Shown: positions 18,455-27,252, counted from the stretch's first letter. The stretch: 64,000 nucleotides of DNA from JBDTVS01 sp040007095 (GCA_040007095.1 JBDTVS010000127.1:1-64000), one strand, 5' to 3'. The notes: a model not told the origin generated them from the sequence alone. Program-made: numbers and translations.

Positions 18455-19680
18455 TCCGTTATCACGCGCCGTGGGTGCTGCCGATCGGCGCACCGCCGCT
18501 TCGCGACGGGTGGGTGACTGTCGAGGACGATCGTATCGTCGCTTGCGGTGCCGACTCCGATCGCGACCAGGCGGCCACGACCCCAGCGCGCGACGTCGAT
18601 CTGGGTCGCGCCGCGATCCTCCCGGGACTCGTCAACGCACACACCCACCTCGAGCTGTCGCATTTGCGTGGTCGGGTGCCGGCCGGTCAATCGTTCGTGT
18701 CGTGGATTCGCGCGGTCCTGGCCGCACGCCGCGACCATCCGGATCCTCAGGCCGTCGAGATTCTCGGCGGTATCGACGAAGGGATCGCGGAAGCCATTCG
18801 GTGTGGCACGGCGGTGGTCGGTGACATCAGTAATACGCTGGTGACCTGTGCGCCGCTCGCGGCGAGTGCTCTCGACGGCGTGGTGTTCTACGAGATCATC
18901 GGATTCAATCCCCAGGATCCGGTCGCGGTCGTTGATCGCGCGGTCGAGGCGATCCGCGGCGTGACGGCCGGAGAGCGGGGACGTGCGAGCCTGGCGGCGC
19001 ACGCGCCGTACTCGGTGGCACCGGCGCTGCTGACGGCAATTGTCGCCGCAGTCGATCGCGCTGGCTTGCCCTGCAGCGTGCACGTGGCTGAATCGCCCGA
19101 GGAAGTCGAGTTTCTGCGAACCGGCGAAGGGCCCTGGCGCGCGCTGCTGGAGGATCTGGGCGTGTGGAATCCCTCCTGGATCGCACCTGGCGTCAGCCCG
19201 GTGCGGTATCTGGACGACCTGGGGCTGCTGTCCCCACGTGTACTGGCCGTGCATGGGGTGCAGATGAGCACCATCGATCTCGATCGTCTCGCGGCGAAGC
19301 GGACCACGCTCGTCACCTGCCCGAGAAGCAACGCATGCACCGGGGCCGGAACCCCACCGATCGAACGGTTTTACGCGTCAAAGGTGCCTATCGCGGTTGG
19401 TACGGACAGCCTGGCCAGCACTCCCGATCTGAATGTGTTTGCGGAGCTGGCGGCGATCCGCGCGCTGGCTCGCGACGTGCCCGCGTCGTTGCTGCTCGAC
19501 AGTGCCACGCGTCAGGGCGCCCGGGCGTTGCGCCTCGACGCCGACTACGGCACCATCGCGCCAGGCAAGCGCGCGCGGCTCATCGGCGTCACGCTGCCCC
19601 CCGGCGTGGACGATGTGGAAGAATACCTGCTATCGGGAATCCAACCGGACCAGATCGCGTGGTTGACAGCCGATCGCTGA
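18451..19680 (+). CDS. mqnX: Aminodeoxyfutalosine deaminase (amidohydrolase family)
   Basis: Probably deaminates 6-aminodeoxyfutalosine to futalosine, giving this organism the futalosine rather than the direct MTAN branch. The 409 aa amidohydrolase-fold protein has metal ligands in NAHTHLELS (near residues 63-70), AAHAPYSVAP near 187, HVAESPEEVEF near 210 and the catalytic Asp in GTDSLAS near 317. The HTHLELSHLRG signature is typical of the deaminases found beside mqn genes. It starts at TTG 18451 inside the mqnC stop (TTGA), so it is translationally coupled. The exact substrate is inferred from the operon. The next 188 nt show no gene. Confidence 0.82.
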   Translation: MIRYHAPWVLPIGAPPLRDGWVTVEDDRIVACGADSDRDQAATTPARDVDLGRAAILPGLVNAHTHLELSHLRGRVPAGQSFVSWIRAVLAARRDHPDPQAVEILGGIDEGIAEAIRCGTAVVGDISNTLVTCAPLAASALDGVVFYEIIGFNPQDPVAVVDRAVEAIRGVTAGERGRASLAAHAPYSVAPALLTAIVAAVDRAGLPCSVHVAESPEEVEFLRTGEGPWRALLEDLGVWNPSWIAPGVSPVRYLDDLGLLSPRVLAVHGVQMSTIDLDRLAAKRTTLVTCPRSNACTGAGTPPIERFYASKVPIAVGTDSLASTPDLNVFAELAAIRALARDVPASLLLDSATRQGARALRLDADYGTIAPGKRARLIGVTLPPGVDDVEEYLLSGIQPDQIAWLTADR

Positions 19681-19868
19681 TCGGTCCGCTCGCCGTCGGG
19701 GTGATCGTTCGCGGGGGGGCCGGCGCGAATGCACACCTGGTTGGGAGCGGCCGCCCGATCCTCTACGCGGAGCACTCGAAGCCGACCGGACCGGCGAGTG
19801 TTCCGTGATCGTGAAAGCTGATCCTGAGGACTGGGATCACTGGAAGCGAGGCACTCCGGAAATCCGAC

Positions 19869-20723
19869 ATGTTCAGGCGTCTTGGCGTATACCTGTCGTT
19901 CGTTCGATTCAGCCACTCGGTGTTTGCGCTGCCATTCGCGCTTGCCGGCGCGCTCCTGGCCGCGCGCCATGTTGAGGTGACGCGATCGTCCATCCTGTGG
20001 ATCCTGGCGGCGATGGTCATGGCGCGAAGCGCCGCGATGGGATTCAATCGGCTCGTCGACGCCAGGATCGACGCCTTGAATCCGCGGACCGCCGGCCGCG
20101 AGCTGCCGCGTGGCGCGATGAGTCTGCGCGAGGCGGCCGCGTTTGTCGTCGCGACGTCGGCGGCGTTCGTCTTTGCGGCCTGGCGTCTGAACACGCTCTG
20201 CTTCGTCCTGTCGCCAGTGGCTCTTGCCATCGTCTTCTGGTATTCGCTCGCGAAGCGATTCACGACCTGGACGCAGCTGTTTCTGGGTCTGGCGATGGCG
20301 GTGGCTCCCGTGGGCGGATGGCTGGCGGTGGGCGGCCGCGGCGGATGGGAGCCCTGGATTCTGGCGCTGGCGATCGGCGCCTGGGTCGGAGGCTTCGACG
20401 TCTTGTACGCGTGCCAGGATTTGGAGTTCGACCGTGCGCACGGCTTGCGTTCGATTCCGGTCCGATTCGGTGTGCCGGCGTCGTTGACGATCTCGCGCGC
20501 GATGCACCTGGTCGCGATCCTCTGTCTCATGGCCCTGGCATGGGTGACCACGCTGCCACGCGTCTACGAGCTGGGGGTGGTCGTCATCGCCGTGCTGCTG
20601 TGCTACGAGCAGTCGCTCGTCTCGGCCGACGACCTGTCGCAGGTGAAGCGCGCCTTCGATTTGAACGGCTATGTCGGCATCCTGTATCTGATCGTGCTCG
20701 CGGTGTCCATCTATGTCCAGTGA
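19869..20723 (+). CDS. mqnP: UbiA-family prenyltransferase (menaquinone, MqnP type)
   Basis: Integral membrane enzyme expected to attach the polyprenyl chain to the naphthoate precursor of menaquinone. The 284 aa protein has about eight hydrophobic helices. The first Asp-rich motif NRLVDARIDALNPRTAGR is near residues 60-77, and the second, YACQDLEFDRAHGLRSIP, is near 180-197. Its position after mqnX and before a UbiX-type gene supports a role in the futalosine pathway rather than ubiquinone synthesis. Its 3' end overlaps the next gene by 11 nt. Confidence 0.88.
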   Translation: MFRRLGVYLSFVRFSHSVFALPFALAGALLAARHVEVTRSSILWILAAMVMARSAAMGFNRLVDARIDALNPRTAGRELPRGAMSLREAAAFVVATSAAFVFAAWRLNTLCFVLSPVALAIVFWYSLAKRFTTWTQLFLGLAMAVAPVGGWLAVGGRGGWEPWILALAIGAWVGGFDVLYACQDLEFDRAHGLRSIPVRFGVPASLTISRAMHLVAILCLMALAWVTTLPRVYELGVVVIAVLLCYEQSLVSADDLSQVKRAFDLNGYVGILYLIVLAVSIYVQ

Positions 20724-21351
20724 CGGGTATGGTCAGAGCGTGTCCAGCAAATCGATCGCGCTGGCAATTACCGGCGCCAGCGGGGCGATCTACGCGGCGC
20801 GGACCCTGGCGGCGCTGCTGGCGCGAGGCGTGGACGTGGAACTGGTGGTGTCGGACTACGGCCGTCGCCTGCTGCGTGACGAGCTCGGCGACGGCGCCGC
20901 CCTCGAGAACCTGCTGCCGTATCTGTCGGCCAAATACGGGCCGGACGTCAGCCGAGCGCGGCTGACGGTTCATAGCAACCGGGACCTCGGCGCGACGATT
21001 GCGAGCGGCAGCCACCGGTGCGGCGGCATGGCCATCGTGCCGTGCTCGATGAAGACGCTGGCCGGTGTGGCCCACGGCTTGTCACGAAGCCTGGTCGAGC
21101 GTGCCGCCGACGTGATGCTGAAGGAGCGGCGTCCGCTGGTCATCGTGCCGCGCGAAACACCGATGAGCCTGCCGCAGCTCAAGAACATGGTGCTGTGCGC
21201 CGAGGCTGGCGCGATTCTGCTGCCGGCGATGCCGGCCTTCTATCAACTCCCGCGGACGCTCGACGATCTGGCGGACTTCATGGCCGGCAAGATTCTCGGC
21301 GCGCTCGGATTCGATCACGAGCTGTTTCCGCCCTGGACCGGGCAAGTGTGA
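20713..21351 (+). CDS. ubiX: UbiX-type flavin prenyltransferase
   Basis: Makes prenylated FMN, the cofactor of UbiD-type decarboxylases; in the futalosine route a UbiD/UbiX-type pair removes the carboxyl of prenylated naphthoate. The 212 aa protein has the Rossmann-like start ALAITGASGAIYAARTL (near residues 16-32), the HSNRDLGATIASGSHRCGGM region near 87-106 and the conserved RETPMSLPQLKNM near 147-159. No UbiD-type gene is in the window. The stop overlaps the next GTG (GTGA). Confidence 0.9.
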   Translation: MSSDGYGQSVSSKSIALAITGASGAIYAARTLAALLARGVDVELVVSDYGRRLLRDELGDGAALENLLPYLSAKYGPDVSRARLTVHSNRDLGATIASGSHRCGGMAIVPCSMKTLAGVAHGLSRSLVERAADVMLKERRPLVIVPRETPMSLPQLKNMVLCAEAGAILLPAMPAFYQLPRTLDDLADFMAGKILGALGFDHELFPPWTGQV

Positions 21352-22061
21352 TCGGCGCGCCTGACAAGTCTGCCGGTCGCATCGAAGGCATGTTCGATGC
21401 GATTGCGGGCCGGTACGACCTGCTCAACCACGTCTTGAGCGTCGGGATTGACCGGTCCTGGAGAAAGCGTGCGATCCGCGCGCTCCACTTGACCGGGAGC
21501 GAACGGTTGCTCGACCTGTGCACCGGCACCGCCGACCTGGCCATCGAAGCCCGCCGTGCAGATCCGCCGGCTGCTCGCGTGGTCGGCGTGGACTTCTCCG
21601 ACGCCATGCTGCGAGTGGGCCGGGACAAACTGTCCCGTGCGCGGCTCGATCCGGCGATCGCGCTCGTGCGCGGCGACGCGATGTCGATTCCGGTGGCGAC
21701 CCGGGCCGTCGATGGTGTGACGATTGCGTTCGGCCTTCGCAACGTCGAACAGCCCGACGTCGCCTGCCGCGAGATGCACCGGGTGCTCCGACGGGGCGGT
21801 CGGCTCGCGATTCTCGAGTTTGCGATTCCCACCAGTCCCCTGATCCGCGCCGGCTATCTCGCGTATTTCCGCTTCGTGCTCCCGCGAATCGGTCGACTCG
21901 TCTCGCGTCATAACGCCGCCTACGAGTATCTGCCGGCGTCGGTGGCGGCGTTCGAAACGCCCGACCAGCTCGTGAAAATTCTGCGACAGAGTGGATTCAC
22001 CGACATACGTGCCGTCCCATTGACCTTCGGCGTCGTCTATCTGTATACAGCCCGGAGCTGA
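21348..22061 (+). CDS. menG: Demethylmenaquinone methyltransferase MenG/UbiE
   Basis: SAM-dependent C-methylation, the last step of menaquinone synthesis. The 237 aa protein has motif I LLDLCTGTADLAIEA near residues 50-64, GVDFSDAMLRVG near 80, the UbiE signature AFGLRNVEQPD near 128, and the C-terminal TFGVVYLYTARS. GTG 21348 overlaps the ubiX stop; the frame also runs open upstream through ubiX but that part is not coding. It closes the operon: a TATAAT box starts the next unit 42 nt later. Confidence 0.92.
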   Translation: MIGAPDKSAGRIEGMFDAIAGRYDLLNHVLSVGIDRSWRKRAIRALHLTGSERLLDLCTGTADLAIEARRADPPAARVVGVDFSDAMLRVGRDKLSRARLDPAIALVRGDAMSIPVATRAVDGVTIAFGLRNVEQPDVACREMHRVLRRGGRLAILEFAIPTSPLIRAGYLAYFRFVLPRIGRLVSRHNAAYEYLPASVAAFETPDQLVKILRQSGFTDIRAVPLTFGVVYLYTARS

Positions 22062-22102
22062 GCCTTACTAATCCCTGAGCCCCAATCTCCAAGCCCTGCT
22101 GC

Positions 22103-22108
22103 TATAAT
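22103..22108 (+). promoter_or_regulatory. Candidate -10 box for the TonB-like gene
   Basis: TATAAT with 15 nt between it and the start codon, implying a very short leader. No recognisable -35 hexamer. Confidence 0.4.
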
Positions 22109-22123
22109 TCTTGTAACTCTCTG

Positions 22124-23095
22124 ATGTATCTAGATTTCGAGGACTACCGACCAGATATCCAGCCGATCGGACGCGCCATCTCGTGGCGCGAGGGTGTCCT
22201 GGTGTCGATCATCGTCCACCTGGCGATGATCATTCTCTTGCTCGTGGCTCCGCAGTTGTTCCCCTTCAATCCCGACACGGCTCGGAAGGAGGCGGTGCCG
22301 CCCGACCAGCACGATGCTCCGCGGTTCGTGTTCGTGCAGCCTCGTCTCGACATGCCGGCGTTGCGACCGCCAGATCGCGGGCCGGCGTCGGACAAAGATC
22401 GGTTGGCACGCGCGCCTGAACGGGCGAAGAAGCCGACCGATCCGCTGCCGTTCTCGCGCGGAAACACCCCCGAGCCTGTTGAAAGCGTGGCACCGCCCGT
22501 GGCGCGCGGCACGGGTCCCGCGCCCGACCCGGCGCAAGGTCAGCCGCTCGAAAAGAGTCCAGAGAGCCAAAACAGCGCCTCGACCGAGGTGCCGGAATCG
22601 CCCTCGGCGCTGAGGTTTCCGACCACACGTCCGCCGGTTGCGCAAAACGGTGCAAATGGCCGGTCCGTGGCGCCCGGGGGCGGCCTCGGTGACGCGCTGA
22701 GGAACCTGCAGCGGTTCGTGCAGCGCGACACGTTCGAGAATCCGCAGGGTGGCGGCGGGCAGTTCGGGCCGGAGATTCAGTTCGACACCAAAGGCGTCGA
22801 GTTCGGGCCGTGGGTTCGGCGTTTCATCGCGCAGGTCAAACGCAACTGGCTGCCGATGATTCCGTATTCCGCGATGATGTACAAGGGGCACGTCGTCGTG
22901 ACGTTCAACGTGCACAAGGACGGATCGCTGACCGAGGTGTCGGTGGTTGGACCCTGTCCGGTCGACGCGTTCAACACCGCCGCGTTTGGCGCCCTGAAGG
23001 CGTCGAATCCCACCGAGCCGCTGCCGCGGGAGTACCCGACCGATGCCGCGTTTTTTACGGTGACATTTTTTTACAACGAAACGCCGCCGCGTTGA
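22124..23095 (+). CDS. TonB C-terminal-domain protein
   Basis: Likely energy transducer across the periplasm, or a TolA/TonB-like envelope linker. The 323 aa protein starts with a short cytoplasmic segment and one membrane helix at about residues 26-45 (VLVSIIVHLAMIILLLVAPQ). A long Pro/Arg/Glu-rich linker (about 50-200) follows, then a TonB-like C-terminal domain (about 225-323: WVRRFIAQVKRNWLPMIP, with VVVTFNVHKDGSLTEVSVVG). The domain order fits TonB. There is no exbB or exbD next door, and the N-terminal SxxxH motif of classical TonB is only approximated (SIIVH). Partner receptors are unknown. Confidence 0.8.
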   Translation: MYLDFEDYRPDIQPIGRAISWREGVLVSIIVHLAMIILLLVAPQLFPFNPDTARKEAVPPDQHDAPRFVFVQPRLDMPALRPPDRGPASDKDRLARAPERAKKPTDPLPFSRGNTPEPVESVAPPVARGTGPAPDPAQGQPLEKSPESQNSASTEVPESPSALRFPTTRPPVAQNGANGRSVAPGGGLGDALRNLQRFVQRDTFENPQGGGGQFGPEIQFDTKGVEFGPWVRRFIAQVKRNWLPMIPYSAMMYKGHVVVTFNVHKDGSLTEVSVVGPCPVDAFNTAAFGALKASNPTEPLPREYPTDAAFFTVTFFYNETPPR

Positions 23096-23098
23096 CCC

Positions 23099-23149
23099 GA
23101 TGACCCCAATGGGCCATCGCCATTACCCCATCACCCCATTACCATGATG
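23099..23149 (+). repeat. CCATNNCCCC word repeat
   Basis: The words CCCAATGGGCCATCGCCATT and CCCCATCACCCCATTACC repeat with about 8-nt spacing just after the TonB-like stop. Mostly a single arm; no strong hairpin. Confidence 0.35.
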
Positions 23150-23175
23150 TCCCGTCAGGCTCCTGAGAGACGTCG

Positions 23176-23253
23176 GTGACCCGATCGCAGCAGAGCGGTC
23201 TGCTGATCTTCCTGTTGGTCTTCATTGCTTACGTCATGCTCCGGCTCCGGTGA
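23176..23253 (+). CDS. Possible 25-residue single-helix membrane peptide
   Basis: A GTG-initiated frame of 25 codons plus TGA, 22 nt before miaA. The predicted peptide has a polar N-terminus (MTRSQQSG), a 14-residue hydrophobic stretch (LLIFLLVFIAYVML) and a basic end (RLR), the composition of a small bitopic membrane protein. It is the only feature in the 180-nt gap besides the word repeat. The ribosome-binding site is weak (GAGAGA). No family is recognised; chance cannot be excluded at this length. Confidence 0.35.
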   Translation: MTRSQQSGLLIFLLVFIAYVMLRLR

Positions 23254-23275
23254 AGTCCCCCAGAAGCCCTGACTT

Positions 23276-24229
23276 TTGAGCGCCAAGTTCTTTGTCGCCA
23301 TCCTCGGACCGACGGCTACGGGCAAGAGCGCGCTCGGGCTCGCGCTGGCGGAGCGCTATCGCGGCGAGATCGTCAATTGCGACTCGACCGCCGTCTATCG
23401 CGGCTTCGATATCGGCACCGACAAGGTGCCTCCCGGGGAGCAGCGAGGCATTCCCCACCACCTCATCGATATCGTCGAGCCGACCGCCGAGTACACCGCG
23501 GCGCAATACGCCCACGACGCGTCGGCGGTGATCCGCGACATCGATCGCCGGGGCGGTTTGGCCATTCTCGTCGGCGGAACGGGCTTCTATTTCCGGGCGC
23601 TGACCCGGGGCCTGTTTCCCGGCCCCGGCCGGAACGCCGTCTTGCGGGGGCGTCTCGAATCGATCGTCGCCCGGCGGGGCGCCGCGGCGCTGCATCGAAT
23701 GCTGGCGCGTGTCGACGCGGCATCGGCCCTCAGAATTCAGCCCCGCGATCTCAAGCGGATGGTGCGCGCCCTGGAAGTGTTCTTTCTCACCGGCCGTCCG
23801 CTCACGGCGCACTTCGCGGACACCATCGCGCCGCTGCCGGAGTTCGACGTCCTCGCGATTGGCGTGCGCCTCCCGGCGCCGCAGATCGCCGAACGGGTTC
23901 TCCGACGCGTCGACGAACAGTTCGATCGCGGATTGCTCGACGAGATGCGCGGCCTGCTGGCGCAGGGGGTGCCGGAGACCGCGCGGCCGTTTGGCGGTCT
24001 CGTCTATCGCCAGGTCCTCGAGCATTTGCACGGTGTCCGCGACGAGGCGGCGACTCGTGCGCTCGTCGTGCAGGAGAACCGGCGCTACGCGCGGCGTCAG
24101 TTGATCTGGTTTCGCAAAGAGCCTAATCTACTCTGGCTCGACGGACCCGGCGAATCGCCGTCGACGATTGCCGCCGCCGATCACCTGATCGAACAACGCC
24201 GGGCGCAAACTTGGAACTCAAAACTTTGA
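23276..24229 (+). CDS. miaA: tRNA dimethylallyltransferase MiaA
   Basis: Adds the dimethylallyl group to A37 of tRNAs reading UNN codons. The 317 aa protein has a P-loop GPTATGKSA near residues 10-18, then NCDSTAVYRGFDIGTDK (30-50), GGTGFYFRAL near 99 and the late RRYARRQLIWFRKEPNLLWLD segment near 266-285. It uses a TTG start at 23276. The last six codons and stop are made by the left arm of the inverted repeat 24213-24374, so the C-terminal tail looks repeat-derived. Confidence 0.93.
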   Translation: MSAKFFVAILGPTATGKSALGLALAERYRGEIVNCDSTAVYRGFDIGTDKVPPGEQRGIPHHLIDIVEPTAEYTAAQYAHDASAVIRDIDRRGGLAILVGGTGFYFRALTRGLFPGPGRNAVLRGRLESIVARRGAAALHRMLARVDAASALRIQPRDLKRMVRALEVFFLTGRPLTAHFADTIAPLPEFDVLAIGVRLPAPQIAERVLRRVDEQFDRGLLDEMRGLLAQGVPETARPFGGLVYRQVLEHLHGVRDEAATRALVVQENRRYARRQLIWFRKEPNLLWLDGPGESPSTIAAADHLIEQRRAQTWNSKL

Positions 24230-24374
24230 ACTTAGGGCCCCGGCGGGATGCATCGGCGACCACAGTGGCAGCTTTGTTTCCGCCAGGGTCCTTAGAACTC
24301 AAGACGTACAACCAAGCACCGCTCGGTCAGTCTGAAATTCCCGTGTTTCTTCTAAGTTCCGAGTTTTGAGTTCT
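24213..24374. repeat. Inverted repeat linking the end of miaA to the start of deoB
   Basis: The left arm 24213-24235 (words GGAACTCAAAACTTTGAAC, then TTAG) and right arm 24352-24374 match as an inverted repeat in 20 of 23 positions and enclose 116 nt without a gene. The left arm contains the miaA stop, and the right arm contains the TTG start of deoB. Confidence 0.7.
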
Positions 24375-25544
24375 ACCTTTACAAGAGTCATCGTCATCGT
24401 CATGGACAGCGTCGGCATCGGCGAGTTGCCCGACGCGTCGGCCTATGGCGATCAGGGCAGCGATACGCTCGGCAACATCGCTCGACAGGTGACGCTTCAC
24501 GTCCCCACGCTGCGTCGCCTCGGGTTGGGACGGGTGGCGAAGATCGGCGGATCGCCTCCCCCGGATTCGCCCGCCGCGGCAGTCGGCCGTATGGCGGAAG
24601 CCTCCGCCGGCAAGGATTCGGTCACCGGCCACTGGGAAATGATGGGCATCGTGCTCGACCGGCCGTTTCCGGTATTCCCCAACGGATTTCCGCCGGCAAT
24701 CATCGACGAGTTTTCCCGACAAACGGGCCGTGGTGTTCTGGGCAACACCGCGGCATCCGGCACCGAGATCATCGAAGCGCTGGGTCCCCAGCATTTGAAC
24801 ACCGGTGCGCTGATCGTATACACGTCCGCCGACAGCGTGTTCCAGATTGCGGCGCACGAAGACATCGTCCCGATTGCCGAACTGTATCGCGCGTGCGAGA
24901 TCGCCTACAGCCTCGTCGTCGCCGGGCTCGGCGTCGGGCGGGTGATTGCACGCCCCTTCGTCGGCGCGCCAGGCCGCTTCAAGCGAACGGCCAACCGTCA
25001 CGACTACGCGCTGGCGCCGATCGGCGAAACCCTGCTGGACCGGGTCAAAGGCGCGGGGCTGCCCGTCGTCGCCATCGGCAAGATCGAGGACTTGTTCGCC
25101 GGCCGTGGGACCACCCTCGCCATCCATACCGCGAGCGACGACGACGGGATGAACCATCTCGAGAAGCAGCTGTCCGTTCTCGAGCGCGGATTTCTGTTCG
25201 CGAACCTGGTCGATTTCGATACCCTGTACGGCCATCGCAACGACGTCCAAGGCTATGCGATGAATCTGGAGCGCTTCGATGCTCGGCTGGCGCAGCTGCT
25301 GCCGACGCTTCGCGCAGACGATGTGCTGATGGTGACGGCCGATCATGGCAACGATCCGACGACAGCGAGCACCGATCATGCCCGGGAGTACGTGCCGTTG
25401 CTGGTGGCGGGACCGCGCGTCCGCGCTGGAGTCGATTTGGGCACGCGCGGGACATTCGCCGATCTCGGGCAGACGATCGCCGAGGTCTTTGGCGTCGGCC
25501 CGCTGCGGCACGGCACGAGCTTCTTCCATGAGATCATCGGATAG
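24366..25544 (+). CDS. deoB: Phosphopentomutase DeoB
   Basis: Interconverts (deoxy)ribose 1- and 5-phosphates in nucleoside salvage. The 392 aa alkaline-phosphatase-fold enzyme has metal ligands in VMDSVGIGELPDA (near residues 13-25), the catalytic Thr region GKDSVTGHWEMMG near 81-93, and the C-terminal LVDFDTLYGHRND (near 278-290), TADHGNDPT and STDHARE. The start is TTG 24366, the only start codon before the conserved first strand; it lies in the right arm of the inverted repeat. dgt starts 5 nt after its stop. Confidence 0.94.
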   Translation: MSSTFTRVIVIVMDSVGIGELPDASAYGDQGSDTLGNIARQVTLHVPTLRRLGLGRVAKIGGSPPPDSPAAAVGRMAEASAGKDSVTGHWEMMGIVLDRPFPVFPNGFPPAIIDEFSRQTGRGVLGNTAASGTEIIEALGPQHLNTGALIVYTSADSVFQIAAHEDIVPIAELYRACEIAYSLVVAGLGVGRVIARPFVGAPGRFKRTANRHDYALAPIGETLLDRVKGAGLPVVAIGKIEDLFAGRGTTLAIHTASDDDGMNHLEKQLSVLERGFLFANLVDFDTLYGHRNDVQGYAMNLERFDARLAQLLPTLRADDVLMVTADHGNDPTTASTDHAREYVPLLVAGPRVRAGVDLGTRGTFADLGQTIAEVFGVGPLRHGTSFFHEIIG

Positions 25545-25549
25545 AGCTC

Positions 25550-26587
25550 ATGAATCTCAGACAGCAACTCGAGGCACGCGAACTGGAGACGCTGGCTCCG
25601 CAGGCAGCCAAGAGCGCGAGCTCGCGGGGGCGTCTCCGGCTCGAGGATGAAGACGAAGTCCGCCCCGCGTTTCAACGCGACCGCGATCGCATCGTCCATT
25701 GCAAGGCGTTCCGGCGGCTCAAACACAAGACCCAGGTCTTCTTTTCACCGACCGGCGACCACTACCGGACGCGATTGACCCACACGCTCGAGGTTTCTCA
25801 AATCGCGCGCACGATCGCCAAGGTGCTCCGGCTGCACGAGGAGTTGACCGAAGCGATTACGCTCGGTCACGATCTCGGGCACACGCCGTTCGGCCACGCC
25901 GGCGAGCGAGTGATCGACACGCTCATGCCCGGCGGCTTCAGTCACTACGAGCAGAGCCTGCGGATTGTCGACGTGTTGGAGAACGAAGGTCGCGGTCTCA
26001 ACCTGACCTGGGAGGTGCGGGACGGCATTGCCAAACATTCGAAAGGGAAGTCCGGCGCCCCAATCGGCCTGTCCGGCGCGCTTCGCTCGAGCACGATGGA
26101 AGGCCAGATCATGCGGGTCGCCGATCTGATTGCTTACGTGAACCACGACATCGACGATGCGATCCGGGCCGGGCTGCTTCGCGCCGAAGATTTGCCACCG
26201 GAACCGATCCGCGTGCTCGGCGACACCTCGTCTGCCCGCATCGGAGCGCTGGTGACGGATGTCGTGACGGAGACGCTCGCCGGCGGGATGTCGGAGATCA
26301 GGATGAGCGAACCCGTCCTGCAGGCGGTGCTCGACCTTCGAAGCTTTCTCTTCGACGCCGTGTATGAGAACGCCGTCGCGACGGCGGAATTCAGCAAGGC
26401 GGCGGGGATCCTCAGCGGTCTATGGGAGAAAGTGCGCGAGCGCGCCGACGATTTTCTCGATCGCCAGACGGTTGAGCACGAGGGGCTCGACGCTGCGGTC
26501 CGTGATTTCATCGCGGGGATGACCGATCGTTACGCGGTTCGCCTTTTCGAGGAGCTGTACATCCCAAAGCCGTGGGCGGCCGACTAG
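25550..26587 (+). CDS. dgt: dGTP triphosphohydrolase-like HD-domain protein
   Basis: Probably cleaves dNTPs to deoxynucleosides plus triphosphate, limiting dNTP pools. The 345 aa protein has the conserved FQRDRDRIVHCKAFRRLKHK region near residues 42-61, the HD ligands in THTLEVSQIA near 79 and the GHDLGHTPFGHAGE motif near 106-119, followed by KHSKGKSG and YVNHDIDDA. It belongs to the shorter Dgt type 2 class whose substrate preference varies. The gene is 5 nt from deoB, so both act in deoxynucleotide turnover from one transcript. Confidence 0.88.
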   Translation: MNLRQQLEARELETLAPQAAKSASSRGRLRLEDEDEVRPAFQRDRDRIVHCKAFRRLKHKTQVFFSPTGDHYRTRLTHTLEVSQIARTIAKVLRLHEELTEAITLGHDLGHTPFGHAGERVIDTLMPGGFSHYEQSLRIVDVLENEGRGLNLTWEVRDGIAKHSKGKSGAPIGLSGALRSSTMEGQIMRVADLIAYVNHDIDDAIRAGLLRAEDLPPEPIRVLGDTSSARIGALVTDVVTETLAGGMSEIRMSEPVLQAVLDLRSFLFDAVYENAVATAEFSKAAGILSGLWEKVRERADDFLDRQTVEHEGLDAAVRDFIAGMTDRYAVRLFEELYIPKPWAAD

Positions 26588-26626
26588 ACAGGCCCTCGGA
26601 CTCTCAGATTGGCGCGATATCCATGG

Positions 26627-26632
26627 TATATT
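26627..26632 (+). promoter_or_regulatory. Candidate -10 box for yceD
   Basis: TATATT with 9 nt to the start codon, within which an AGGGG also lies. It would give an almost leaderless yceD-rpmF transcript. Confidence 0.35.
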
Positions 26633-26641
26633 CAGGGGTTC

Positions 26642-27163
26642 ATGTTCTCGTTGAACCTCAAGACGATCAGGGGCCCGCAGGAGTCGTTCGAGCGGGTGTA
26701 CGCGCCGGAGCAGGTCGCCGTCGACGAGGACTTCCGCGTGATCGCGCCCGTCGCGCTGGCGTTCGAGATCTTCAAGGACGGCGAGCGATTCCGGCTGGCC
26801 GGCCGCGTCCAGACGTTGCTCGAGCTGCCGTGCAGCCGCTGTGTCGAGTCGTTCGCCACGCCGGTCGACGCGCTCTTTGATCTGCGCTATCAGCCTCAGG
26901 CGGAGAACACCGGGGAAGGCGAGCTCGAGATCGCGGAAGACGACTTGACGACGGCGTTCTATCAGCACGACGAGATCGATCTCGCGCAACTGATGCGGGA
27001 GCAGTTCTACCTGTCGCTGCCGATGAAGCCGTTGTGCCGCGAGACCTGCGGCGGCCTCTGTTCCGTGTGCGGGACGAATTTGAATCGTGGCGTCTGCGCC
27101 TGCACTCACGCGTGGGAAGACCCGCGCCTGGCGGCGCTGCGCGAACTGAGAGACCGGAACTGA
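26642..27163 (+). CDS. yceD: YceD/DUF177 family protein
   Basis: Conserved protein found beside rpmF in most bacteria and linked to 23S rRNA or ribosome biogenesis. The 173 aa protein has the expected zinc-type cysteines: an internal pair LPCSRC near residue 63 and the C-terminal LCRETCGGLCSVCGTNLN near 134-151 plus CACTHAW. ATG 26642 gives the usual N-terminus; an in-frame start 33 nt upstream would place the -10 box inside the gene. rpmF follows after 89 nt. Confidence 0.88.
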   Translation: MFSLNLKTIRGPQESFERVYAPEQVAVDEDFRVIAPVALAFEIFKDGERFRLAGRVQTLLELPCSRCVESFATPVDALFDLRYQPQAENTGEGELEIAEDDLTTAFYQHDEIDLAQLMREQFYLSLPMKPLCRETCGGLCSVCGTNLNRGVCACTHAWEDPRLAALRELRDRN

Positions 27164-27252
27164 GAACAACGAGTTGGTAGCGGCGATCTCTGCGTGCGTC
27201 CGGTCGCACGCCATTTTGCCTGAGCGCGCTCCGAAAGAATCAAGGACTGACG

